Assembly (NCBI GenBank): GCA_017441205.1
Contig: JAFRYG010000020.1
Span: forward strand, 1 to 57,915
DNA: 57,915 nucleotides
Source: Pseudomonadota bacterium
Lineage (GTDB): Bacteria; Myxococcota_A; Bradymonadia; UBA4248
Direction: 5' to 3'
A model generated the notes under the pieces. That model saw nothing but the letters and a program-made list of their open reading frames with translations. It searched no databases and was not told where the DNA came from. Below are positions 35,346 to 44,750 of the stretch, piece after piece. Numbering within the stretch: position 1 is the stretch's first letter; every line of letters starts with the position of its first letter. The translations under genes and the position numbers were made by a program.

Positions 35346-35398
35346 GCGGGCGGCAAGCAAGCTGTAGGCACGTGTCGTAACACGTGCCAAGGCGAGCC
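35346..35398. repeat. Partial inverted copy of the island's composite repeat
   Basis: GCGGGCGGCAAGCAAGCTGTAGGCACGTG-like sequence containing CACGTGTCGTAACACGTG, on the opposite strand to the 18-24 kb copies. It abuts the stop codon of the ATPase gene at 35399. Confidence 0.7.
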
Positions 35399-36580
35399 TT
35401 ACAATCCATCCATCTCAAGAAAATCCTTGAACCGGTAGTGATATACGGTACTTGTGGAGTAGTCGATGTCATCGAGCGTGATGATGATTTTTTTTACGCT
35501 GTTGTCGATGTTGGAGAATGCCGAGAACTCGCGTTCGTAGGTCTTTTCTTCTGCCACAGAGTAGGATACCTGAATCAGATATATCTTTCCGTCCCGGACT
35601 GCGCGGAAATCGATTTCGCGCCCCTTGTTGTTGTACACTGAAACCTCATAGCCCATATAGAGAAGCTCGTTTAGGACTGCGTTTTCGAGGTTGTGCGTGA
35701 GGTCAAAGCGGTTCTGGGTGTTTCGGATGCTGTTCAAGGATACGTCCGCATCGTACAGTTTGTAATAGTAATCCAGTTTTGCTTTGGCTTTGGGAGAATA
35801 GAGGGGGACGCATTCAATGACATAAGCCTCTTGAAGATAATGCAGGTATTTGATTACCGTGGGAATGGAAATCCGGATGCCCTGTTTTTCCATATATTCT
35901 GAAATGGATTTTGCGCTGAAAATTCGAGCGTTGGAGATTAAGACGAAATCCACGATGCGTTCAAATACATCCTTTTTTCGGATGGCGTATCGGATTTCGA
36001 GATCTCGATAAATGATGGTGTCATTGAGATCGGCAAGGTAGCGCTTGACATCCTCGGTTTTGGGCAGCTCGAGTGCTGCGGGAAATCCGCCCCAGACCAG
36101 ATAGTCGCTGACGGAATAATCTCGTCCCAGCTGCGCGGCGTACTCCCTTGCCTCGCAATAGACAAATGGCCGAACACGGAATGCGACGTACCGACCCGAC
36201 AGTTCCTTTGTAAACTCGCGGGACAGCAGTCTTGAGTTGCTGCCCGAGATAAATACTGAACACGGAAATAGCCGCAAAGTGCGGCAAGCCTCGTTCCAGC
36301 CGTCGACATTCTGCACCTCGTCTAGAAAGACATAGAGCCTGTCGTTGCCGAGCATTCCCCGGATGTGTTCGATGAGGGCATCCGCGTTGGGAATCTGTCG
36401 ACGGGTTGGGCGGAAGTCAAAATCAAGAAACACGCATCGGCATTTCATTGCCTCCAGTTCTTCACGAATCTGATGCAGAATGACAGATTTACCGCAACGG
36501 CGGATTCCAGTGATAATTTTGATGAGGTCACTGTCGTAAAACGGCCTGACCTGTGACAGATAGTGTTCCCTGCGTATCAT
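35399..36580 (-). CDS. AAA+ ATPase of the DUF4143 family, copy 2
   Basis: 393 residues, ATG 36580 with GGAGAC upstream. Walker A GIRRCGKS (25-32), Walker B VFLDEVQN, sensor ISGSNSRLLS, a winged-helix-like middle and a C-terminal DUF4143/PDDEXK-like domain (NNKGREIDFRAVRDGKIYLIQVSYS). It shares architecture with copy 1 but little exact sequence, so the two are old paralogues or separate acquisitions. Function unknown. Confidence 0.85.
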   Translation of the reverse strand: MIRREHYLSQVRPFYDSDLIKIITGIRRCGKSVILHQIREELEAMKCRCVFLDFDFRPTRRQIPNADALIEHIRGMLGNDRLYVFLDEVQNVDGWNEACRTLRLFPCSVFISGSNSRLLSREFTKELSGRYVAFRVRPFVYCEAREYAAQLGRDYSVSDYLVWGGFPAALELPKTEDVKRYLADLNDTIIYRDLEIRYAIRKKDVFERIVDFVLISNARIFSAKSISEYMEKQGIRISIPTVIKYLHYLQEAYVIECVPLYSPKAKAKLDYYYKLYDADVSLNSIRNTQNRFDLTHNLENAVLNELLYMGYEVSVYNNKGREIDFRAVRDGKIYLIQVSYSVAEEKTYEREFSAFSNIDNSVKKIIITLDDIDYSTSTVYHYRFKDFLEMDGL

Positions 36581-36804
36581 GAGGTCTCCGGTCTTTGATC
36601 CTGGTCACCCGCTTTCTGTGAATTGGGTGTACGCTCCTGATCATACCGTAATGTCCCCCGCGAATCCACAAAATCATGAAGTAGTACTTAAATAAAATGC
36701 GTTTCATTGAAAAATCTTTAAATTGCACTTAAAGAAAAATACATTTCGGGAAAAATCTTAAATCAGGGGGATGATTTTGGGCGCATATTTGATGAAACAC
36801 CACA

Positions 36805-36923
36805 GGCGGCGGCGTATCGCGGCCGGCAAACGCGATAGCCGCCGCCAGCGCCCGCGTATCGCGCAGCGATAGCGGGCGTCAAGCGAGCTGTAGGCACGTG
36901 TCGTGACACGTGATAAGGCGAGC
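36805..36923. repeat. Two strong bulged hairpins and an inverted composite repeat (gap 36581-36943)
   Basis: 36805-36846: GGCGGCGGC, G, TATCGCG, loop, CGCGATA, GCCGCCGCC. 36850-36878: CGCCCGC, G, TATCGC, GCA, GCGATA, GCGGGCG. 36893-36910 has ACGTGTCGTGACACGT. The other part of the gap (36581-36800) is A+T-rich and probably carries the ATPase promoter; no gene seen. Confidence 0.88.
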
Positions 36924-36943
36924 TCAGCCATTCGTGATTCACG

Positions 36944-37693
36944 TTAAACACCGTCTAACGCAGCAGATTCAGAAATGACTTTTTCTATAATTTTGTCGAG
37001 CATTTCAGGCGTCGTCGTCGGTTCATACCGATCGATGAACTTGCCATTTTTATCAAACAAAAATTTCGTAAAATTCCATTTGATATCAGGCGTTTCCTTA
37101 TAATCCGGATGGTCTTTCGACAGGACCTTGTCCAGAACCGGAGAAAGCTCACTCTCTGGATCAAAACCAGCGAATCCTTTTAATGATACGAGATATTGAT
37201 ATAATGGTGCAGCCTGTTCACCATTGACATCGATTTTTGCGAACTGAGGAAACGACAATTTGTATTGTTCAGCCCTGAACTGATGAATTTCTTCATCCGT
37301 GCCCGGCGCCTGAGCGCCGAACTGATTACATGGGAAATCCAGAATTTCCAGGCCCTTTTCGTGATATTTTTGATAAACTGCTTCGAGGCCTTCGTATTGC
37401 GGCGTAAAACCACAGGCAATGGCCGTATTGACGATCAAAACCGTTTTTCCCTGATAATTTTTGAGTGATATATCTTTACCATCCCACGATTTCACCGTAA
37501 AATCATAGAGGGATGCAGCCTCGCGCACTGCTGGTTCATCCTGTGGTTTGGCCGATTCCATATCGGATTCAACTCTTACTGCGTCCGCTTTGGTTTCTGC
37601 TTCCCGGCTGCTCGCCTGCTCTTTTTTATTGCATGCACAGAGGCTCAGAAGCATCGTCACGGCCAATATCACGACTAATCTTGCGTTTATCAT
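36944..37693 (-). CDS. Glutathione peroxidase family lipoprotein
   Basis: 249 residues from ATG 37693 (weak GAGA site); alternative ATG 37702. A signal peptide with lipobox-like LSLCAC gives an anchored, extracytoplasmic protein, then a Lys/Glu-rich linker and the peroxidase domain from about 68. Family segments: NTAIACGFTPQYEGLE with the peroxidatic Cys, FPCNQFGAQAPGTDEEI, and WNFTKFLFDKNG with Trp and Asn of the active site. It reduces peroxides, in bacteria usually with thioredoxin-like donors. Downstream are the repeats at the edge of the defence island. Confidence 0.9.
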   Translation of the reverse strand: MINARLVVILAVTMLLSLCACNKKEQASSREAETKADAVRVESDMESAKPQDEPAVREAASLYDFTVKSWDGKDISLKNYQGKTVLIVNTAIACGFTPQYEGLEAVYQKYHEKGLEILDFPCNQFGAQAPGTDEEIHQFRAEQYKLSFPQFAKIDVNGEQAAPLYQYLVSLKGFAGFDPESELSPVLDKVLSKDHPDYKETPDIKWNFTKFLFDKNGKFIDRYEPTTTPEMLDKIIEKVISESAALDGV

Positions 37694-37863
37694 AATTCTC
37701 ATTGTTTTTAGATTCCCGGTTGTCGCTGCGATCCATTGTATTATTTGCAGCCCCAAAGACTGCAAAGCAGCTGTTTATTTATACACGAAGTTATATATGA
37801 AAACAGCGTTATTTAAGATGATGCTGAACTGTTACGGCTTCGCCGCCTCATGTATCGACGACC

Positions 37864-38946
37864 TCATCCCCTGACGCGCGCAAATTCCCGGATATATTCG
37901 GCAAGTGCCCGGCATCCTTCGATCGGAAATGCATTGAATACGGATGCCCGCAGACCGCCCGTCTCGCGATGCCCACGAAGTCCAAGCATATTGTGCGCTT
38001 CAGCGCCCTCAATAAAGGCATCGTCCAGTTCTTTCGACGCCGTCCTGAAAGAAATGTTCATCATCGAACGACACTGCGGTTCACCGACGTGCCTGAAAAA
38101 TCCATGCGTATCGTCGATGGCGTCGCGAATGATAGCCGCCTTCTGGCGATTGATGGCCGCCATGCCCTCGAGGCCGCCGTGTTCCTCGATCCAGTCCAGC
38201 ATCTGCTTCATCATATATAACGCAAATGTCGGCGGCGTATTGAGCATCGAACGGTTCTCCACGAGCCGGCGGTAATTGAACATCGACGGTCTGGGATCCG
38301 GCTGACAAGCCTCCAGAAAATCATGTCTGACAATGACGACGCAGCATCCCGCAATACCGAGATTCTTCTGGGCCGAAGCAAAAATCAGACTGTGCGCACG
38401 CACATCTATCGGACGACTGTATATATTGCTGCTCATGTCGGCCACTATCGGATAATCCGTCTTCGGCGCATGCTGCCACTCCGTCCCCATAAAACTATTG
38501 TTCGCGCAATAATAGACGTAGCGCGGATTTTCACTGTAATGAATCTCATCGTCCGACGGAATATGCTCAAATCCCGTTGCCGCACCGTCGTATGCATAAT
38601 GAATGGGCACATAGAATGCCGCATCGCGCATCGCATTGCGCGTCCAGAATCCCGTATGAATGCAGTCGATATGGTCGCCCGGATGCGTCAGCTCCGCCGG
38701 AATCTGGCAAAACTGCAGCGTCGCCCCGCCCTGCAGAAACAAAACGTCGTAATCATCCGGAATTCCGCCGATTCTGCGAAACTGCGCTTCCAAATCGTAC
38801 ATCAGCTGATCAAAAAACGCCGAACGATGGCTGACCTCAAGAATCCCGGCCCCCATCCCGATATCCCAGATGGCTTCCTGCGCCCTGTGCAGCACTTCTT
38901 CCGGCAATCCCGCCGGTCCCGCAACAAAATTCCATGCTCTCGACAT
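37864..38946 (-). CDS. serC: Phosphoserine aminotransferase SerC
   Basis: 360 residues from ATG 38946 (AAGGAAG 7-8 nt upstream); the frame continues to 39117 but that part is repeat-derived. Fold-type I PLP enzyme with the Schiff-base lysine K194 in SAQKNLG and family signatures FVAGPAGLPEEVL, GGATLQF and SNIYSRPID. It makes 3-phosphoserine in serine biosynthesis and also acts in pyridoxal phosphate synthesis in some bacteria. Length is exactly typical. Confidence 0.95.
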   Translation of the reverse strand: MSRAWNFVAGPAGLPEEVLHRAQEAIWDIGMGAGILEVSHRSAFFDQLMYDLEAQFRRIGGIPDDYDVLFLQGGATLQFCQIPAELTHPGDHIDCIHTGFWTRNAMRDAAFYVPIHYAYDGAATGFEHIPSDDEIHYSENPRYVYYCANNSFMGTEWQHAPKTDYPIVADMSSNIYSRPIDVRAHSLIFASAQKNLGIAGCCVVIVRHDFLEACQPDPRPSMFNYRRLVENRSMLNTPPTFALYMMKQMLDWIEEHGGLEGMAAINRQKAAIIRDAIDDTHGFFRHVGEPQCRSMMNISFRTASKELDDAFIEGAEAHNMLGLRGHRETGGLRASVFNAFPIEGCRALAEYIREFARVRG

Positions 38947-38986
38947 CTTAAACTTCCTTGTTTTGTTTGAGCGCTGCTTATCGCCG

Positions 38987-39099
38987 CAGGACGTGTCACG
39001 ACACGTCCCCGGGCAATACAGCCGCGCGTTTCGGGCTATTTGCTGCGCAAATACGCCCTCTTTGCCGCCCGCTGTTGCCTGCGGCAATACGCCGGCGGC
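38987..39099. repeat. Inverted-repeat fragment and two bulged hairpins (gap 38947-39219)
   Basis: 38990-39009 has GGACGTGTCACGACACGTCC. 39033-39058: GGGC, TATTTGC, TGC, GCAAATA, unpaired C, GCCC. 39064-39099: GCCGCCCGC, TGTTGCC, TGC, GGCAATA, unpaired C, GCCGGCGGC. No gene recognised in the gap. Confidence 0.85.
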
Positions 39100-39219
39100 T
39101 TTTTCAGCCCCCCCCAATGCGTCCCATCATTCATACGCCCATATCGAACAAAGGCAATTATTGGGGAATGCAATACATCCTCTGGGGATAAACCTGGAAG
39201 AAACGTGCGTTCCGCATCT

Positions 39220-39864
39220 CTATATTTTAAAACCAAACAGAAGCCCCGGATTGATGTTATGAAGGACAACCCGCGTGTAATGGCGGTAAAAATCATCATG
39301 ATATTCTTTTTGGATTCCCAATGAATAATCTATCGAAAAACCAAGCGAAAACCAGTCGTTAAAGTAATATAAAAACGATGTACTGGCTTTTGCAGCAAAG
39401 GCAATATCATTCTCATATTTTACGCGGTCTTCCTTTTGGGCATATTTTTTGATGACACCATCCGAATACATGATGCCGATGCCCACGCCCAAATCGAGCT
39501 GAATGCGATCATTGATGGGGAAAATGGCGCGTCCCATCAGATAGGTTCCGCCAAGGAAACCATGGTCTCCTCCCAGGGAAACAAACGTAGGCACCATATA
39601 CATGAGTTCCTGATCGATATATATACCGCCATACATCCAGCGATATCCCAGGGAAATCGTCCCATTCAGACCACTCATGAGATATTTTGGATGCGTCGTC
39701 TCATCCGAACCATCACGACGCTCTGAATGCACCTGCAGAGTGATGGGAACATCAATGGCTGCACGAATATCCACACCACCATCCGCAGGTGCAGCCTGCG
39801 CCGCCGATACCGAAGCAAAACAGCATATCAGCAACATCATAACGAATATGAATATATTTTTCAT
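39220..39864 (-). CDS. Small predicted outer-membrane beta-barrel protein
   Basis: 214 residues. A signal peptide (about 1-25, ending SAAQA/AP) is followed by alternating hydrophobic/polar strands with aromatic girdle residues (LGYRWMYGGIYIDQELMY, FLYYFNDWFSLGFSIDYSLG) and a C-terminus GLLFGFKI, fitting an eight-stranded barrel of the OmpW/porin-like kind. The exact family is not recognised. GGTGA precedes the ATG. Confidence 0.65.
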   Translation of the reverse strand: MKNIFIFVMMLLICCFASVSAAQAAPADGGVDIRAAIDVPITLQVHSERRDGSDETTHPKYLMSGLNGTISLGYRWMYGGIYIDQELMYMVPTFVSLGGDHGFLGGTYLMGRAIFPINDRIQLDLGVGIGIMYSDGVIKKYAQKEDRVKYENDIAFAAKASTSFLYYFNDWFSLGFSIDYSLGIQKEYHDDFYRHYTRVVLHNINPGLLFGFKI

Positions 39865-40082
39865 GTTGTCACCCCATCGTACGCATGTTCAATATCAATG
39901 AATATCCAATAAATATCCATTGATGCGTGACGAATCCAGCATAAGCTGTGCCAAGATCATTTGGCTCTCTGAAGGTACTGCGGCAGCCGCATTCCAACAA
40001 TGCCAGACATCGCGAATATCACAAAACTGGATAACGCTGCGAAACTTCTGGATAACCCATGCTCCAGGCCCGTCGTATGCGC

Positions 40083-40180
40083 ACAGTCCGCGCAAGCGGG
40101 CGCATAGACGGGCCCCGCAGGCGTATCGCGCAGCACTGCGCGATAGCCGCAGGCGGCAGCGTATGGCCGCAGGCCATAGC
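40083..40180. repeat. Two bulged hairpins upstream of the TPR gene (gap 39865-40291)
   Basis: 40120-40148: GGC, G, TATCGCGCA, loop GCAC, TGCGCGATA, GCC. 40159-40180: GC, G, TATGGCC, GCA, GGCCATA, GC. Both lie between two divergent genes. Downstream, TGTGATACAAT (40211-40221) may be an extended -10 for the TPR gene. Nothing else is recognised in this 427-bp gap. Confidence 0.85.
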
Positions 40181-40291
40181 GAACGCACCCAAATAAATTC
40201 CTTTACGAAATGTGATACAATGCGTAGATTTGATTCACTTTTTTTCGGCCTGACAGGCCCGTTTTCACACTCTGATACAGGATGATGGAAA

Positions 40292-42358
40292 ATGCAGAAC
40301 ACAACGGAAAATCAGAATAACAATCAGGCTATGGAAGCCATCCAGGCTGCCATGAACGATCTGGATGCCGCACTCGGCAGCACAGCCGGAATTCATTATT
40401 ATGATCCCAAAGATGTGCAGACGCTCTTTGGACTTATCCGCGACGAACTCCAGAAGGATCCGCACGATGTCGATGCAAGTCTGCTGATTGAATTTCTGGC
40501 ATTCCACCGCGCACAGATAAAACCGAGTCTCGTCGGGCACTTCAACAAAATACTGAGCTATGCCTATACCGAAGCGAGTGAAATTGCCAATAAGGCCAGA
40601 ATCAATGATATGGCGGCAAATCCGGAGGATGATGCCTCTGTTGTGATCGGCATGATTATGGATAAGGCCCTGGAAAGCGGCGAAGATGCTGTTTCCGAGG
40701 CGCGTTCGAAGCTGCTCGGTATAATGACGTCTGCAGAAAAGCGTGCAGAAATACTCACCGCTCTTGGGGATTACTATATCATCCGTCGCGAAGATATCAG
40801 CAGCGCGCAGGAATTATATATGGATGCGCACAAGGAAAACCCGGACAACCTCTCCGTATGTCAGAGAATCCTGGCTCTCTGCGAATCCAAAGGGGCCTGG
40901 AGTGAATCCATCGATATTCTCGACACTCTGATTAAACTTGCAGCCAACGACGACGACAAGATTAAATATATGTGCAAGAAGGTCTGGCTCGATTCCGAAA
41001 AGCTCGGCGATTCAGCACATGCCATCGAGATTTTCAATCAAATCCTCGAAATCAGACCGGCCTGTTACGGTGCTTTCAAGCAAATCAATGCGCTTCTTCT
41101 TGCTCAGAAAGATTTTGCGGGCATCGATAAAAACTATACCTCCATGATCGAACGCGTCAAATCGGATGATGCAGACAATACCCCGCTGCTTGCTGTTCTG
41201 TGGAAGGATCTGGGGAATTTCCGGCTCAATCAGCTCAATGATCCTGCCGGTGCCATCGAAGCATTCAAGGAGCTTAGCCGCCTGTATCCCGATAATATCC
41301 AGTTCCATCTGCAGCTGGCCAGACTCTATGAAATGAACGAGGACACGCTCCACGATGCCGTCAGGGAAAACCGCGAATGTCTGGCGCTCGCTCTTGAAAC
41401 GCTGCCGGCCCTGTCGGGCCTCGCCCGATGCTACCGCAAGCTCGGCATGTTCGACGAATCCCTTTGCACGTACCGCGTACTCAATGCTCTTCACTTCAAT
41501 GACGAAGACGGCGACGCAATCGTCAGCAAATTCGCCGATATGGGCCTTCCGGATATCTCCGAAAAACTGCCGGATGACCTGTGGACCTACCTGATTCCGC
41601 CGACGCTCGACAAATCCCTCGTCAAGCTCTTCAAGATCTGCAGCCGGATCATCAGCGACATGTTCTCGAATGAATTTTCGACCTATGGCATCCACGAACG
41701 CGATGCCCATATCGACATTTCCGAGAACACGACGTTCAACAACACCATCCGCAACGAAACGAAGGCGCTTGGCTTCGGCGAAGTTCCGCTGCTCTACCGA
41801 TGCGAAAAATTTTCGGGCGTGACGAATGCCTACTTCACCAAACGATCGTTCCTCATCCATCCGACCTGCCTCAAAGGCAGAAGCTATAAGGAACTCGCAT
41901 TCATGACCGCCAAGGCCATGATGCTGATGCGCCCGGAATATTACCTTCTTGAGCTTGGTATAAAGAGCGTCGAACTCATCCTGATGACCATCTTCAAAAC
42001 GGTCAAACCCGAAATGAATGACATTATTCTCGGACGAAACCAGCTGCAGGTCTCCAAGACGCTCGACAAAGGGCTTTCCCCCGAAGAGCGCGCGACACTC
42101 AGCGAACTGATAGATGAGATCAGCAAACGCAAAAATCCCTATCTTCTGCTCTATATGGAATCCGTCGAAGACTTTGCCAACCGGGTCGCTCTTCTGTTCT
42201 GCGATGATCCGACGATCGTCGAAAACCTGCTCGGCGAGGAATCCAAACCCATCAGTTCACGAACCATGCACAGCCGAATGAAAACGCTCATGCGCTGGGC
42301 ATTGAGCGAGGATTATTTCACGCTGCGCAAAAAGCTCAATATTGCGCTCAAGGCGTAA
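40292..42358 (+). CDS. Large TPR-repeat protein
   Basis: 688 residues without signal peptide or membrane helix, so probably cytoplasmic. Helical tetratricopeptide-like repeats run from about 150 to 420 (for example AELYMDAHKENPDNLSVCQRILALCE-like units and AGAIEAFKELSRLYPDN). The C-terminal part (about 430-688) is a separate helical domain without recognised motif. Ribosome site GATGGA precedes the ATG. TPR arrays bind proteins; a similar layout occurs in uncharacterised myxobacterial proteins, from memory. A hairpin follows the stop. Confidence 0.7.
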   Translation: MQNTTENQNNNQAMEAIQAAMNDLDAALGSTAGIHYYDPKDVQTLFGLIRDELQKDPHDVDASLLIEFLAFHRAQIKPSLVGHFNKILSYAYTEASEIANKARINDMAANPEDDASVVIGMIMDKALESGEDAVSEARSKLLGIMTSAEKRAEILTALGDYYIIRREDISSAQELYMDAHKENPDNLSVCQRILALCESKGAWSESIDILDTLIKLAANDDDKIKYMCKKVWLDSEKLGDSAHAIEIFNQILEIRPACYGAFKQINALLLAQKDFAGIDKNYTSMIERVKSDDADNTPLLAVLWKDLGNFRLNQLNDPAGAIEAFKELSRLYPDNIQFHLQLARLYEMNEDTLHDAVRENRECLALALETLPALSGLARCYRKLGMFDESLCTYRVLNALHFNDEDGDAIVSKFADMGLPDISEKLPDDLWTYLIPPTLDKSLVKLFKICSRIISDMFSNEFSTYGIHERDAHIDISENTTFNNTIRNETKALGFGEVPLLYRCEKFSGVTNAYFTKRSFLIHPTCLKGRSYKELAFMTAKAMMLMRPEYYLLELGIKSVELILMTIFKTVKPEMNDIILGRNQLQVSKTLDKGLSPEERATLSELIDEISKRKNPYLLLYMESVEDFANRVALLFCDDPTIVENLLGEESKPISSRTMHSRMKTLMRWALSEDYFTLRKKLNIALKA

Positions 42359-42364
42359 TGAATT

Positions 42365-42413
42365 GAGGCAAATAAGGACTGCTTGCATCGACGGAGCAGT
42401 CCTTGTGCGCCTC
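42365..42413 (+). terminator. Hairpin after the TPR gene
   Basis: AAGGACTGCT / AGCAGTCCTT with an 11-nt loop, extended by GAGGC/GCCTC. There is no T tract, so it may be a weak terminator or an mRNA-protecting stem. Confidence 0.5.
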
Positions 42414-42477
42414 CATCTCCACTACCGGGCAGATACTGGACCTGCCCCGGTTAGAATGTGCGTTCGCCGAGCGCACT

Positions 42478-42503
42478 AAAAAAGCGGCGCAACGCAGCGC
42501 CGC
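42478..42503 (-). terminator. Rho-independent terminator of the SH3b-NlpC/P60 gene
   Basis: GCGGCGC / GCGCCGC around a 6-nt loop, preceded on the plus strand by AAAAAA, that is, followed by TTTTTT on the minus strand. It lies 31 nt past the gene's stop. Confidence 0.85.
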
Positions 42504-42533
42504 CGAAAAAAACTGGCCAGTGGTCTGCACAAT

Positions 42534-43652
42534 TTAGAGCAAATATCCCGGACGTCCGATATAGACTGGGCTTCCGAGGCCGCATTTTTTCACGGGAGTG
42601 CCGCCAGCATCTATGCGCTGTGAACCGCTGACAGCGATGGCGACGTGGTTGATGCCTTTCCATCTCGTACCGCTGTTCCAGTTGGTATGATAGAAGAGGA
42701 GGTCACCCGGAATGACTTTCTGAACGCTGCTGACAGTACCGCCTGCTTTGTAGCATTTCAGAGCCTCACCCTCGGAACTGGCCCATCCGAAATTGACGCC
42801 GCCGGCCTGCCAGCAACGATGGCAAAAAGAGGAGCAGTCATAATGTCCGGATGAAGATCGCTTGGCCTGGCTGTAAGTCCAGCCTGCAGAGACGTACTGT
42901 GAATAGAGAGACTGAGCCTTGTTTGCGGCCTTCTGCCCGGCAGCTTTCATGGAAGAAGAAGCCGAACCGCCGCCGCCGCCACCGCCGGAAGACGGTGATT
43001 TGGATGACGTATATTGTTTGCTGACCCATCCGTAACCGGAACCAAATTTAATTTTAGCCCATCCTTTGTGATCACCGACCGCCGTAAGCTTGGTACCATA
43101 CGAGACAGTACCGATTTTGGCGTTTCCTGTTCCGGCTGCGGCCCGAACATTCAGAACAGCCGTATTGACGTACAAAGTATAACTGCTGGAGGAGCTCTTA
43201 CCGGACGATGAATTGCCGCCCGAAGATGAAGCCTTTGTATACTGTTTCGAAATCCACCCGGTCTTACCTTTGTACGAAATCTTTAGCCAGCCGCTCTTTT
43301 CTTCCGAATATGAAACGACCTGTCCCCTCGAAAGCGTACCGATAATCCCATATCCAGTACCATTGCCCTTTCGGACATTCAAAACATCGCATGTCACCTG
43401 AACTGAACCGGACGAGGATTTTCCAGCATTTCCAGAGCTTCCACCGGTTGCGGCCTGTGTAATCGACGTATACTGCTTCGAAATCCACCCGGTCTGACCA
43501 TTGTGTTTAATCTGCAGCCAGCCATTGTTTTCACCGTAGTAGGTCACGATTGTACCATTCGTCAACCCTCCAATTTTGGCATAATTTGTTCCGGCTCCCT
43601 TGCGAACATTCAATCCTGCACTGGCTTTTACTTTTGCTTTTCCTTCTGCCAT
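42534..43652 (-). CDS. Three SH3b domains plus NlpC/P60 cysteine peptidase
   Basis: 372 residues. Three bacterial SH3 repeats at about 5-63, 83-139 and 158-215 (each with LNVR and GWISKQYT or GWVSKQYT), separated by Ser/Gly linkers, lead through a poly-Gly stretch to an NlpC/P60 domain (about 235-372) with catalytic C273 in HYDCSSF and H336 in NHVAIAV. Such enzymes cleave peptidoglycan stem peptides. There is no N-terminal signal peptide; the protein begins MAEGKAKVKA. It may be released by lysis or a non-Sec route, or delivered as an effector. The architecture is common in Firmicutes and phages, so transfer is possible. Confidence 0.88.
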   Translation of the reverse strand: MAEGKAKVKASAGLNVRKGAGTNYAKIGGLTNGTIVTYYGENNGWLQIKHNGQTGWISKQYTSITQAATGGSSGNAGKSSSGSVQVTCDVLNVRKGNGTGYGIIGTLSRGQVVSYSEEKSGWLKISYKGKTGWISKQYTKASSSGGNSSSGKSSSSSYTLYVNTAVLNVRAAAGTGNAKIGTVSYGTKLTAVGDHKGWAKIKFGSGYGWVSKQYTSSKSPSSGGGGGGGSASSSMKAAGQKAANKAQSLYSQYVSAGWTYSQAKRSSSGHYDCSSFCHRCWQAGGVNFGWASSEGEALKCYKAGGTVSSVQKVIPGDLLFYHTNWNSGTRWKGINHVAIAVSGSQRIDAGGTPVKKCGLGSPVYIGRPGYLL

Positions 43653-43754
43653 GGCTTTTCTCCTTATTCAATTGCACAACATCACACTACCATCCTGAAT
43701 CTAGCAATTTACCTACAAGGGTCAAGCTTCTTTTTGGCACAAGGAGGTAATTAA

Positions 43755-44708
43755 TTATTTACATTTGATTATATTCATCTTTTCTTTCATCCCTATTCCG
43801 AACTCCACATCGATATAATTGTACATACTCTGACAGACATTGCCGGAAAATGCCTGCGCGCACTCAAACAATCCATTCCACTGATCCGCACTCAGACCGC
43901 AGCGCAGCTGCTGGCGCGTGATTCCATATCGAATCAGGCCATAGGCAAATCCCGCATTAAAGTTGTCACCGGCACCAATTGTACTCACGGCATTGACCGG
44001 CTCTGCCGGATACTGTCGATGCATACCGTCCGCGCTCCGCATTTCGGCAGGTTCAGCTCCCCGCGTATAGATAAAATTGCGGCAAAATGGTGCAATCCGC
44101 TGTTCATACACATCATCCGCATTCTTCATATCAAAGAGGATTTCGAAATCCTCATTTGATCCGCGCACGACATCTGCCAATTCGAAATTTTCCCGAATAT
44201 TCGGCAGCAGTTTTAAGGCATCATCCTTGTGAGAACTGCGGAAGTTCACATCATAATACAATATGGCCCCACACTCCGAAGCATACTTCAAAAATGATTT
44301 CACCTGATCGCGCACCACCGGATTGATGGCATAAAATGACCCGAACAGCACCACATCATCCGGCTCAATCTGCGGATATCTGAATTCCAGACGATCCCTC
44401 GCATGATCTTTATAAAACACATATTCAGCATCCTTTTGCGCATTGAGAAAAGCGAGCGAAAGGGCGGATTTCTGCCCCGAATGAATGCATACGCTCTGCG
44501 AAGAAACGCCATTTTCCTCCAAAAACGCCATAATCCTTCTGCCCACGCGATCATCGCCGGTCTCGCTGATGAATTCTGCCGAAATACCGGCACGCCCCAG
44601 CGAAATCATGCTGTTGTACGTCGATCCCCCCGGCGTCGCATTCACTGGCTGATCATCATGAAATATAATATCAAATACCGTTTCACCGATGCCAATCACT
44701 TTTCTCAT
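43755..44708 (-). CDS. PfkB family carbohydrate kinase
   Basis: 317 residues of the ribokinase/PfkB fold. Visible are PGGSTYNSMISLGRAG (about 26-41) and the C-terminal signature TIGAGDNFNAGFAYGL with catalytic D248. It phosphorylates a sugar or nucleoside; specificity (fructokinase, ribokinase or other) cannot be decided from these motifs. There is no adjacent sugar pathway gene to narrow it. Stand-alone gene, next to an Rpn-like nuclease on the same strand. Confidence 0.87.
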   Translation of the reverse strand: MRKVIGIGETVFDIIFHDDQPVNATPGGSTYNSMISLGRAGISAEFISETGDDRVGRRIMAFLEENGVSSQSVCIHSGQKSALSLAFLNAQKDAEYVFYKDHARDRLEFRYPQIEPDDVVLFGSFYAINPVVRDQVKSFLKYASECGAILYYDVNFRSSHKDDALKLLPNIRENFELADVVRGSNEDFEILFDMKNADDVYEQRIAPFCRNFIYTRGAEPAEMRSADGMHRQYPAEPVNAVSTIGAGDNFNAGFAYGLIRYGITRQQLRCGLSADQWNGLFECAQAFSGNVCQSMYNYIDVEFGIGMKEKMNIIKCK

Positions 44709-44750
44709 CGCACACTCACTATAATACCCTTTAACCGCCGCAATGCCCGT

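Noticed and set aside
38947-39117. N-terminal extension of SerC
   Set aside because: Encoded by hairpin repeats; ATG 38946 has a proper ribosome site and gives the standard length of 360.
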